A stretch of 64,000 nucleotides of DNA from Chlorobium sp. Its GTDB lineage: Bacteria > Bacteroidota > Chlorobiia > Chlorobiales > Chlorobiaceae. Below, piece by piece: positions 18,553 through 25,345 of the stretch. Position 1 is the first letter of the stretch. Each line of letters begins with the position of its first letter. The translations under genes were made by a program, and so were the position numbers. The stretch is from NCBI GenBank assembly GCA_005862225.1, contig SZXV01000009.1, positions 186,001 through 250,000 on the forward strand. Reading direction: 5' to 3'. The notes beneath the pieces were generated by a model. It was given only the letters and a program-made list of their open reading frames with translations, made no database searches and had not been told where the DNA came from.

Positions 18553-18624
18553 CACCATGAAAACATAATTTTTATGGGCAAGGAAACAAATGAAAATATC
18601 CAGCCATTGTTTCCTGTCATGGTG
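18553..18624. repeat. Nested inverted repeat upstream of umuD
   Basis: Outer arms CACCATGA (18553-18560) and TCATGGTG (18617-18624) are perfect complements; inner arms GGAAACAAATG (18582-18592) and CATTGTTTCC (18605-18614) pair with one bulge. The whole could fold into a 72-base interrupted hairpin. It lies 40 bases upstream of umuD. It might be a regulatory site or a small mobile-element relic. Confidence 0.45.
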
Positions 18625-18739
18625 TCAACACTCTTGACTATGAAGATATGAAATGCCAATTGATGTTGCGGTCAAAGAGTGTCCTTTTTGACCGCCTGAA
18701 AATCGTCATTATTTCTTAGGCCTGCATCTTCCGCTCAAC

Positions 18740-18877
18740 ATGGTAATTTCCGGTATAAACCTGAAAACAGGCAAAACTCTGGACGTTAACCTTCTGAAGA
18801 ATGAAATCATACCACAAGGAAACCTGAATGCAGAAACCTGCAAGGATGGATTTTGTCAAGATCAGTGGCGACGTTGA
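18740..18877 (+). CDS. Possible small open frame of unknown function
   Basis: A 45-codon frame (MVISGINLKTGKTLDV ... CKDGFCQDQWRR) in the otherwise empty stretch 18513-18978 between umuD and the oxidoreductase genes. Composition looks protein-like, with two cysteines near the end, but there is no Shine-Dalgarno sequence and I recognise no family. It may be a leftover of a longer gene. The rest of the stretch shows only the nested hairpin near umuD. Confidence 0.2.
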   Translation: MVISGINLKTGKTLDVNLLKNEIIPQGNLNAETCKDGFCQDQWRR

Positions 18878-18978
18878 GCGGGCTCTTCAGGAAATCGTTT
18901 GCTGTTGCGTTTGACCTGTTCGCGAAGGCGTAAGGAAGAGATGATGGGTGATTTCGGAGCTTGGCAAGCTTATTTTTG

Positions 18979-19527
18979 CTAAAACCCGGAAAGCCGATCA
19001 AAAAAAGCCCTTCCATGATAGAATGCCGCAACATTCTCTTCGATGTTTCGTGTCGTGCGCATACGGATGGCTTTTTCAAAATGAACTTCCGTGATGAGTG
19101 GCCCCAATAAAGCGCTGAAGATGCCGATCCAGAGGGTGTTGGCAAAGAGAGGATCTCCAAACCGGTTTGCAGCTTCCTGCTCTGCTGGAATGGCAATTTT
19201 GTGAACCGCAGTGTTTTCAGGAAGAGTGACTTTTTCGGGATTGTGCAGCACACAGGAACATGGCTGGCAAAGTCCGCCAAACCGATCCCATGCGGCTTGT
19301 GACAATGCAAGAAAGTAGTCTGGATGTTCTACGACAGGACTGGCTATAGGGTCATCGGAAATAATTACCTGGCTGCGTACATATCCTCCCCGGGTTTCGG
19401 TTCCGTGGCTGATAAGCATTGAGGTATGCAGACCAGCCTCTACTGCCGCCTGTCCTGCAATCTGGCCTGTACGGATGACTCCCTGACCGCCAAAACCGCT
19501 GCATAAGAATTCAATCCGTTCAGACAT
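18979..19527 (-). CDS. 2-oxoacid:ferredoxin oxidoreductase, gamma subunit
   Basis: A 182-residue gamma-domain protein. It begins MSERIEFLCSGFGGQGVIRTGQIAGQAA, the nucleotide-like glycine motif of the gamma subunit, and has SHGTETRGGYVRSQVIIS, the family signature around the inter-subunit contact. Such subunits work with a TPP-binding beta and an alpha subunit to oxidise 2-oxoacids (2-oxoglutarate, branched-chain or similar) and reduce ferredoxin. The start at 19527 overlaps the beta-subunit stop by 8 bases, indicating translational coupling. Because the alpha gene upstream is truncated, this subunit may now be without a partner. Confidence 0.85.
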   Translation of the reverse strand: MSERIEFLCSGFGGQGVIRTGQIAGQAAVEAGLHTSMLISHGTETRGGYVRSQVIISDDPIASPVVEHPDYFLALSQAAWDRFGGLCQPCSCVLHNPEKVTLPENTAVHKIAIPAEQEAANRFGDPLFANTLWIGIFSALLGPLITEVHFEKAIRMRTTRNIEENVAAFYHGRAFFDRLSGF

Positions 19528-20326
19528 CCTGTTTTCTGTTTTTGATGTTGTTGTTCTGCTGGCGGAAGGCTTCCGAAAATTCGGGACGGCTTCCAATCGA
19601 GTTCCAGAGTATTCCGGTGGAGAGGGGGTATGATTCGAACCATTTGTAGACTTCCGGAACTGCTCGTGTGCCAAGAGTCTGGACACCAAAGTGGCTTACA
19701 CAGGGATAGACGATCTGAACAAGGGAGAAGCCCGGATTTTGCAGGGCCTGCGCTATGCTTGATACTGCGCCCTCTCCCCGCAGCACGGTATGTCGAGCAA
19801 TAAATGTTGCCCCTGCCTCTTTGACGATCTTCAGTACATCAAGTCCATGGCCTGCCCAGTTTTGTTCCCAGGTTCCCCTCGGACTGGAGTCGGTTACGCT
19901 GCCTTCGGGGGTTGTGATGCTGTATTGACCGCCGGTTGACTGGTATCCGAGATTGTCGAGAACCACAACAGTAACCCCAACATTGCGCCTCGCACAATTC
20001 AGGAGGTGCTGCAGGCCGATAGTATAGGCATCACCGTCCCCGACAGTGAGAAGAATCTTCTTTTCGGGAGGAAGCGCCAGACGAAGTCCGGTCGCCATGG
20101 CATAGACCCTGCCATGTGTTCCGGCAAAGGTATCGCCTTTCCAGGTGGCATAGGTTTGCCGACCGGAACAGCCAATACCTGTTCCCCAAACAATATCGGC
20201 CTGGGTAAGCCCTGAGCGGTCGATAGCTTCAAGTACCTTGTGGTGGGCCAGCCGCAAACCGCAGCCCCGGCATGAGGTGCCATAGGCTTTTTCAGCTCTC
20301 AGATACTTGCTTGTGAGATCAGACAT
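19520..20326 (-). CDS. 2-oxoacid:ferredoxin oxidoreductase, TPP-binding beta subunit
   Basis: A 268-residue thiamine pyrophosphate-binding subunit. CRGCGLRLAH near residues 19-28, GIGCSGRQT, the HGRVYAMATGLRLA segment and LTVGDGDAYTIGLQHLLNCARRN (the GDG...N diphosphate/Mg2+ site) match KorB/VorB proteins; LDNLGYQSTGGQYS is the usual end of that site. Small separate alpha, beta and gamma subunits differ from the two-subunit KorAB used in the reductive TCA cycle, so this is probably a second, accessory oxidoreductase. The start at 20326 is chosen by homology. It overlaps the alpha frame by 8 bases. Confidence 0.88.
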   Translation of the reverse strand: MSDLTSKYLRAEKAYGTSCRGCGLRLAHHKVLEAIDRSGLTQADIVWGTGIGCSGRQTYATWKGDTFAGTHGRVYAMATGLRLALPPEKKILLTVGDGDAYTIGLQHLLNCARRNVGVTVVVLDNLGYQSTGGQYSITTPEGSVTDSSPRGTWEQNWAGHGLDVLKIVKEAGATFIARHTVLRGEGAVSSIAQALQNPGFSLVQIVYPCVSHFGVQTLGTRAVPEVYKWFESYPLSTGILWNSIGSRPEFSEAFRQQNNNIKNRKQDV

Positions 20327-20838
20327 GTGACCACCTCTCTGTTTTCCATGCTTCACGGGAAATTGTTGTGCCTTCGAGAATCTGTTGTGTTGTCAAAAGG
20401 AGCTCTGTTACGGTTGGAAGTTCACCGCAGCGCCCCCAGAAGTGGACGCTGTTACCCCTTGCGGCTCGCTCTACCTCCCTGACCAGTTGGCCGTCCCAGT
20501 TCAGCTCAACAACGAGATAGTTTGCATCGCGCTGAAAAAGCTTGTCCTGGAAAGGCCAGAGAGAAATCAGCCGGATTCCGCCGACACGCAGCCCTTGCAA
20601 GCGTCCTTCCGCAACAGCGCTTTTAACTACCCGTGATGGTGTCCCGTAGGCGACAAGAATAATTTCAGCATCGTCAACCTCCCACTCTTCGGCATCATCA
20701 ATCAGTTCCCGATGGTTCAGTATCTTGTGTATGAGTCGCCACGCGTGCTGATGATGCAGTTCAATATCTTCGGTGTCGTGGCCCTTCAGTGTGGGTGTCC
20801 AATCCGAGCATGCGCCTCCTGAACTTGCAACAAAAAAA
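20319..20838 (-). pseudogene. 2-oxoacid:ferredoxin oxidoreductase alpha subunit, 5'-truncated
   Basis: The frame ends with LRVGGIRLISLWPFQDKLF, a Lys/Leu-rich C-terminal domain typical of alpha subunits, and reads upstream through AEIILVAYGTPSRVVKSAV and HHQHAWRLIHKILNHR to a stop codon at 20845-20847. An intact alpha subunit would be about 350-400 residues; only about 170 remain, and the pyrimidine-binding and core domains are missing. The break coincides with an IS-end-like motif TGGACACCC. No 5' part is found beyond the mobile-element region. I conclude the gene is inactive. Confidence 0.75.
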
Positions 20839-20844
20839 TGGACA

Positions 20845-20956
20845 CCCTAAGAAGCCATAGCGATTGATTGTTGTTTATAACGTAAAAATTGAAGGGGCGA
20901 TTTATACTGCGCTTCCTCAATCAGTGGCAGTATTTCATGCTTATGGTTTTCAAGAA
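20845..20956 (-). pseudogene. IS3-type orfB remnant
   Basis: Just past orfA, in another frame, the translation reads LILENHKHEILPLIEEAQ, like the opening of the orfB integrase-type transposase of this IS group. It then passes directly into SPLQFLRYKQQSIAMAS and a TAG stop, which could be the C-terminal end of the same protein. The DDE catalytic core is absent, so an internal deletion of almost the whole gene is likely. Confidence 0.45.
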
Positions 20957-21442
20957 TCAGTCGTCATCGTGGTCCTGCATAAGGCCGCTCAACTTTTTTT
21001 TTAACATCAGTAATGCCGCAGCTTCAGCTAATGCTTTTTCCTTGCGATGTAATTCTTTTTCAAGTTCTCGAACCTGCTTTTGCAGTGCTTTCAGCTTCTG
21101 ATCTTTTTGATCGGTTTTTTGCTCTACCATCTCTCGAAGTTCCTGATCCCAGAGGGTTAAATGTTCTGAATGGAGTCCACGTTCCCGCAGAAATGCTCCA
21201 AGTTGTTCGTCTTCAATACCGGCGGCTTCAAGCACAAGCTGGTATTTCTCTTTTGGAGTCATAAATCGGGGACTGCTTTCATGGCTTCCGTCAGGTAAAT
21301 TACTAGATTCACTTTGTTTAATCCAATTCCTGATTGTCTGGTCATTAATACCCGTTTCTCTGCTTACCTCGACGATGCTTCGCTGCTCAGGCGGTAACAC
21401 CTTTTTCAGAACACTCGACTTCACTGCTCTTGAATAGCCCAT
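20957..21442 (-). CDS. IS3-type transposase OrfA (helix-turn-helix subunit)
   Basis: A 161-residue protein with an N-terminal helix-turn-helix (VLKKVLPPEQRSIVEVSRETGI then NDQTIRNWIKQSE) and a C-terminal leucine-zipper-like coiled coil (KLKALQKQVRELEKELHRKEKALAE), ending LMQDHDDD. This is the orfA of a two-frame IS3-family transposase. The ATG at 21442 has a GGAGG Shine-Dalgarno 6 bases upstream. The partner orfB is reduced to a fragment, so the element should be unable to transpose by itself. Confidence 0.8.
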   Translation of the reverse strand: MGYSRAVKSSVLKKVLPPEQRSIVEVSRETGINDQTIRNWIKQSESSNLPDGSHESSPRFMTPKEKYQLVLEAAGIEDEQLGAFLRERGLHSEHLTLWDQELREMVEQKTDQKDQKLKALQKQVRELEKELHRKEKALAEAAALLMLKKKLSGLMQDHDDD

Positions 21443-21456
21443 CATTCACCTCCTTG

Positions 21457-22050
21457 TTAGAGGCGACATCTACTATTAGCACATAGGGTGCCTTTTGTCC
21501 TTTCTATCAGTTCACCTTCCGGGGTCTCTATCGGTGCTTTGAGCCACCGCTCAACATACAGGAGAACCCATGGTGTTTGGCAATGTTTCCGAAGAGCACG
21601 CATTAACAACTCGTGGTCTATGTTGTCAAACAGTCCTTTGATGTCGAACTCCAAAACCCAGTCATATTCCCAGTTTCTCTTCCTCACTACAGCTATAGCA
21701 TCATGAGCGGAACGCCCCGGACGATAACCATAAGAATCTTCATGAAACACTGGTTCCAGTATGGGTTCAAGCACCATCTTTACAACGCTTTGAGCCACCC
21801 TGTCTGCTACGGTTGAAACTCCAGGCATGCGCATCCCTCCAGATTTCTTCGGAATGCCCACACCTCTTACCGGCGGCGGAAAATAACTGCCGGAACTGAG
21901 CCTGTTCCATATCTTGTACAGGTTGTCCTTCAGCTTTGCTTCAAATGCCTGTAACGATTGACGGTCTACACCGGCTGCACCTCCATTGGCTTTTACTTGT
22001 TGATACGCTTTCCAGACAAGATGTTTGGAAATTTGATACGGCTTTGTCAT
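21457..22050 (-). pseudogene. ltrA: Group II intron reverse transcriptase/maturase, N-terminal fragment
   Basis: From the ATG at 22050 the frame reads MTKPYQISKHLVWKAYQQVK, NGGAAGVDRQSLQ, then reverse-transcriptase blocks GIPKKSGGMRMPGVSTVADRVAQ and YGYRPGRSAHDAI, and FDIKGLFDNIDHELL. It stops being RT-like after IERTKGT, exactly where the conserved PQGG block should follow; the last residues come from other DNA. The YADD catalytic block, maturase X and endonuclease domains are absent, so the protein cannot be active. Confidence 0.85.
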
Positions 22051-22565
22051 ACCAAAACGCTCTTTCTGTTTGCACAGTTGACATATCGGTATGACCAGAT
22101 GACGCGACACCTTTGCTCCAGCCTCATTACAAGGCCTTCTTTGCTCATACGAGTCGCTCCGTCCCTTGATGGCGCATTGGTATTCTCAGCCTCGCTTTTT
22201 ACACTTGTGCCTTTCCCTTTGCATCGCCAACGAAGGTTCCTGTAGTTCAATACAAGAGCCAAAACCAGGATCACGCTGCCTTTATGCCGGACACCGCTTG
22301 GCCAGTAAACAGGTTTCCGCCAAACTTTTCCTGAATCAAGCGATCTATTCAGTTTTGATGTCATCTATAAATTTCGACACGTTTATGGCAGTTCAGAGAT
22401 ATTCGTCTTCCTTGGTTCACACCTGACATCTTCACGATGCCTTTTCCATAATGCTCACGACAAGAGCTTTTGACTAACGCCGCTTACGGTGGTTTGCACC
22501 CTGCTCCTGCAAGCCGAGTGCGAGGGGTCTTCCCTCATCTCTTGCACTGCTGATCTACAGCGCAC
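21484..22565 (-). mobile_element. Group II intron, 5' part (truncated)
   Basis: The minus strand at 22565 begins GTGCG, the group II intron 5' consensus, followed by about 500 bases of structured non-coding sequence with GC-rich hairpins (for example GAGATGAGGGAAGACCCCTC) before the reverse transcriptase frame. This fits domains I-III leading into the domain IV ORF. The 3' portion with domains V and VI is missing; the sequence switches to the IS leader near 21483. It cannot splice. Confidence 0.7.
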
Positions 22566-22802
22566 ATCGCTCAACTTAGGTAATAGTATTTTGGTGATAC
22601 TCATTTTTCAACATGTATCAAAAGACTTTTTTTAGAGGTTCCCTTAAACTTCTCAAACCTCACCAGATTTGACGCAATATAAATAACGACGTTTTTTTTG
22701 TTCAGGTGTCCAGGATAGTCCTGAATGAGCCGTGTGTTTACCCTTTGAACTGCCAAAGCAAAACCACAGGCATGAAGGGTTATTGTTAATTTTACTTTAT
22801 TT
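22566..22802. other. Intergenic DNA upstream of the hip module
   Basis: AT-rich sequence with no convincing gene. It holds the putative IS end AGGTGTCCA (22704-22712) and, around it, the palindrome TTCAGG / CCTGAA (22701-22706 and 22720-22725). The side beyond 22712 should contain the missing 5' part of the oxidoreductase alpha gene if a simple insertion had occurred, but I see none in any frame. Confidence 0.5.
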
Positions 22803-22820
22803 TATACCCGAAATGGTATA
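22803..22820. promoter_or_regulatory. hip operator O1
   Basis: A perfect inverted repeat TATACC - CGAAAT - GGTATA upstream of the HipB-like gene. It has the same arms and spacing as the second site at 22844 and resembles the half-site architecture of known HipB operators. Confidence 0.7.
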
Positions 22821-22843
22821 GATTAGTACTACACAACATATAT

Positions 22844-22861
22844 TATACCCGATCAGGTATC
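22844..22861. promoter_or_regulatory. hip operator O2
   Basis: TATACC - CGATCA - GGTATC, the near-identical partner of O1 with centres 41 bases apart (about four helical turns). It overlaps a TATTAT sequence (22841-22846) that could be the -10 box and lies 9 bases before the HipB-like start codon, so binding would block transcription. The leader would be very short, with no clear Shine-Dalgarno. Confidence 0.7.
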
Positions 22862-22870
22862 TTAATTACT

Positions 22871-23077
22871 ATGGATGATATCTCTGAATTTGTTCGTGAA
22901 AAGCGAAAATCTTTTGGCATGACCCAACCAGAACTGGCAGAAAAAGCCGGTACAGGGCTGCGTTTCATCCGGGATCTCGAACAGGGTAAGAAAACGTTGC
23001 GTATGGACAAGGTAAACCAGCTCCTTGGGTTGTTCGGTTATGAACTTGGCCCTGTCAAACAGGAAAAAGGGGAATAG
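22871..23077 (+). CDS. HipB-like HTH antitoxin/repressor
   Basis: A 68-residue Xre-type helix-turn-helix protein: ISEFVREKRKSFGMTQPELAEKAGTGLRFIRDLEQGKKTLRMDKVNQLL. This is the HipB (y4mF-type) pattern. In HipBA/HipBST modules HipB binds operator palindromes and represses the operon. It is followed at 4 bases by the HipS-like gene. Two matching palindromes precede it. Confidence 0.9.
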   Translation: MDDISEFVREKRKSFGMTQPELAEKAGTGLRFIRDLEQGKKTLRMDKVNQLLGLFGYELGPVKQEKGE

Positions 23078-23080
23078 TTG

Positions 23081-23404
23081 ATGAAAAAAGCTGAAATACA
23101 GTATCAGGATCTAACTGCGGGCTGGCTTATACAAGATGAAGATGGTTATCACTTCATGTATGATGTAGCGTATCTGGAATCGGAAAAGCCCAAGGCGATA
23201 AGCGTTACTCTGCCGTTGAAGGCTACAGCATATACCAGCAAAACAATGATTCCTTTTTTTGATGGATTAATTCCCGAAGGATGGCTTCTCAATCTGGCGG
23301 AAAGGAATTGGAAGCTTGACCCGCGAGATCGTATGGGACTTTTGATGAGTTGCTGTCGGGATTGCATCGGGGCGGTGAGCGTGCATCCTGTCATCACGGA
23401 GTAA
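23081..23404 (+). CDS. HipS-like protein (HipA N-terminal domain)
   Basis: A 107-residue protein equivalent to the N-terminal subdomain of HipA kinases, encoded separately. Landmarks are a short beta domain ending in PKAISVTLPLK, then the helix MIPFFDGLIPEGWLL and DPRDRMGLLMSCCRDCIGAVSV. In the tripartite HipBST system of E. coli the corresponding small protein HipS is the antitoxin that inhibits the kinase. The start is the ATG at 23081, just after the upstream stop codon; the kinase gene starts 4 bases after this one ends, so the three genes are tightly coupled. Confidence 0.85.
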   Translation: MKKAEIQYQDLTAGWLIQDEDGYHFMYDVAYLESEKPKAISVTLPLKATAYTSKTMIPFFDGLIPEGWLLNLAERNWKLDPRDRMGLLMSCCRDCIGAVSVHPVITE

Positions 23405-23407
23405 GCG

Positions 23408-24364
23408 ATGGAGCAAAATTGTCTCTTCTGTTATAAGCCATTGGGGCACATCGACGGTGACTATCATCCACGATGCAGCAAGAAGATGTTTGGAACGATG
23501 ACTCCGCCTCTCTTGCCGTATAACGAAAGTCAACTCGATGAACTTGCGCTTGAGGTCATTCGCAGCCAGATTACCATCCCTGGGGTACAGCCCAAATTGT
23601 CACTCCATTTGGCGCAGGAGCGGCATCGTCGCACTCCGCAACGATTCACCATTGTCGGCCTTTGGGGAGGATATATACTTAAGCCTCCTTCAGAACACTA
23701 TCCACAAGTGCCCGAGATAGAGGACTTGACGATGCTCATGGCGGAAGCGGTCAGTATCAAAACGGTTCCCCATTGCCTGATCCGCATGCAGTCAGGAAAT
23801 CTTGCCTACTTGACACGTCGCATAGACCGGACAAAAAACGGTAAAGTGCACATGGAGGATATGTGCCAAATAACCGAAAGGCTCACCGAAGAGAAGTACA
23901 ACGGCTCTTACGAGCAGATTGCCAAAGCGATACGTCGTCATTCGGTAAATCCCGGCATGGATGTTATCAATTTTTTTGAGATGGTGCTGTTCTGCTTTCT
24001 GACCGGCAATGCTGATATGCACCTGAAGAACTTTTCGTTGATCGACATTCCCGAAAAAGGTGGTATCAGCCTTGTGCCAGCCTATGATATGGTTGCGACG
24101 GCGCTTGTCACTCCCAACGATAAAGAAGATCTTGCCTTGACGCTCAATGGGAAGAAAAAAAGGATCACGCTCAATGATTTTAAAAAAGCTTTTGGCACGT
24201 TGTCGGTCGATGAAAAGGTGCAAGGTCGAATGTTCAAGAGATTTCGGAATGTGATTCCGGTGTGGGAGAGGCTGATAGAGAGCAGTTTTCTTGATAACAA
24301 GATGCAGTCAGCATACAAGCAACTCATTGTGAATAAATTTTCTCAACTCAATCTGTTGGGTTGA
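23408..24364 (+). CDS. HipT-like Ser/Thr kinase toxin (HipA C-terminal domain)
   Basis: A 318-residue kinase. The N-terminus has a putative zinc site (C5, C8, H20, C23). The Gly-rich loop reads ITIPGVQPKLSL near residues 55-66. Catalytic motifs follow: NADMHLKN near residues 201-208 (the HipA D-x-x-x-x-N loop) and a YDMVAT metal-binding motif near 226. HipA/HipT toxins phosphorylate aminoacyl-tRNA synthetases (GltX for HipA, TrpS for E. coli HipT); the target here is unknown. The loop, where E. coli HipT has a Ser-Ile-Ser autophosphorylation motif, here has Thr56-Ile-Pro58. Confidence 0.85.
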   Translation: MEQNCLFCYKPLGHIDGDYHPRCSKKMFGTMTPPLLPYNESQLDELALEVIRSQITIPGVQPKLSLHLAQERHRRTPQRFTIVGLWGGYILKPPSEHYPQVPEIEDLTMLMAEAVSIKTVPHCLIRMQSGNLAYLTRRIDRTKNGKVHMEDMCQITERLTEEKYNGSYEQIAKAIRRHSVNPGMDVINFFEMVLFCFLTGNADMHLKNFSLIDIPEKGGISLVPAYDMVATALVTPNDKEDLALTLNGKKKRITLNDFKKAFGTLSVDEKVQGRMFKRFRNVIPVWERLIESSFLDNKMQSAYKQLIVNKFSQLNLLG

Positions 24365-24412
24365 GTGGTGTTTTGCCTGTTCATCGAATAATTATCCTTG
24401 GAGCACATCAAG

Positions 24413-24470
24413 CTGCGGCTGGTTCATATACACCCGTTCGCAGCCTGATCGGGGATAAGTCCAGCCGCAG
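24413..24470. repeat. Inverted repeat downstream of the hip module
   Basis: CTGCGGCTGG (24413-24422) and CCAGCCGCAG (24461-24470) are perfect 10-base complements with a 38-base loop, followed by TCAAAAAAG. It lies about 50 bases after the kinase gene and may be its transcription end or a structured element. The loop is long for a classical terminator and the 3' tract is not T-rich. Confidence 0.4.
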
Positions 24471-24556
24471 TCAAAAAAGTCATTCTTGCAATGATCTATA
24501 AAACTACTCCCAGCTCAAAAAACTCTGAGAAAGTCGTGCCTGGATAAACCGGGCGA

Positions 24557-24979
24557 TCAGAAATCAAAAGGAGGGAACTCCCAGGTACATGAGGTAACAT
24601 ACTGTACACAGTTTCCGTTTTCATCCCATGCAACGCACTCCTTCGTACAGACCATATGCCCGGGCAATTTATTTCCTTTAGCCTCTTTGGATGGCCTGAC
24701 GGAAAACCCTTCCCGAAATATTGCGACTTCATTACCTTGATCGTCAACAATAGCCTTTCCATCATCAGAAAGCTGAAGTGACAAGACCAAGGAAGTGCTC
24801 TTTTCATCTTCATCACTACTGCCCGAACCATGGCACGCACTACATGCCACAACGACCTGCCCTTGAGTGTAGCATTTCTTGCAGTCCTTTCCATTGACCG
24901 TCCCGGCACCATGACATGAACTGCATTCCACTAACATTTTGCCGGTACCACCACATGATTGACATTCCTTTTTCATCAT
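24557..24979 (-). CDS. DnaJ-type zinc-finger domain protein without a J domain
   Basis: A 140-residue protein whose first half is four CxxC modules of the DnaJ central zinc domain: CQSCGGTG, CSSCHGAG, CKKCYTQG and CSACHGSG. The second half is a beta-rich segment (STSLVLSLQLSDDGKAIVDDQGNEV) and a third Cys cluster CTKECVAW...CVQYVTSC. No HPD J-domain is present. Such orphan zinc-ribbon proteins may bind unfolded protein or act as accessory factors, function not known. It is convergent with the hip module and isolated from other genes. Confidence 0.65.
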   Translation of the reverse strand: MMKKECQSCGGTGKMLVECSSCHGAGTVNGKDCKKCYTQGQVVVACSACHGSGSSDEDEKSTSLVLSLQLSDDGKAIVDDQGNEVAIFREGFSVRPSKEAKGNKLPGHMVCTKECVAWDENGNCVQYVTSCTWEFPPFDF

Positions 24980-25345
24980 TCACTTCCTTTCTTTGTCATA
25001 TTGAACAAAATACAAGCACGTCAAGCAGGAATAACTACCTTAAATGTACTCATTACCACAAACCGAAACAACAACCCAGTCGATTACCGATCTTACCTTC
25101 TCTGCGCTTCGACCAAAACTCGTTATATGCTCATGCTGCTGATCACATGAGTATCCGAATACTTGTGCTCACTATGTGCGACAAAATTCTGTAACGCTGC
25201 TGGCAATCAAACGACAAAACGTCTGCTTGCATTGGGTTGCAAGCAAGCAATATCTGCACCCTTCGCTTTCTCTGGAAACAGCCATGATCAAACGCTTGCC
25301 AAGTTTCTGTTATATTTTTATGGATCTTATTTCGCACATTGAATT
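24980..25345. other. Gene-free stretch upstream of the ClC gene
   Basis: About 366 bases with only short, unconvincing frames on both strands. It should contain promoters for the divergent zinc-finger protein and the ClC channel. I see no clear operator, tRNA or repeat. Confidence 0.5.

Larger units (their letters stand above)
20839..22712 (-). mobile_element. Decayed IS3-type element containing a group II intron fragment
   Basis: The stretch begins TGGACACCC (20839-20847) and ends AGGTGTCCA (22704-22712), an inverted pair of 8 bases that could be terminal repeats. Between them lie an intact IS3-type orfA, a short remnant of orfB whose stop codon abuts the low-coordinate repeat, and, between orfA and the high-coordinate repeat, the 5' part of a group II intron. 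No target-site duplication is visible. The single-element reading is an inference; nested independent insertions with deletion are equally possible. Confidence 0.5.

Noticed and set aside
18807-19310. Long minus-strand frame overlapping the gamma-subunit gene
   Set aside because: It lies in another frame of a recognised oxidoreductase gene and has no protein-family features of its own.
20793-20847. GGGTGTCCA / TGGACACCC pair as the two ends of a tiny mobile element
   Set aside because: The left copy is inside the alpha-subunit coding frame (Trp-Thr-Pro codons), so its match is probably chance; the pair 20839 and 22712 makes a more sensible element.
22047-22364. 105-residue frame inside the group II intron leader
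   Set aside because: The sequence is structured intron RNA upstream of the reverse transcriptase; the frame is Arg/Lys-rich without family resemblance.
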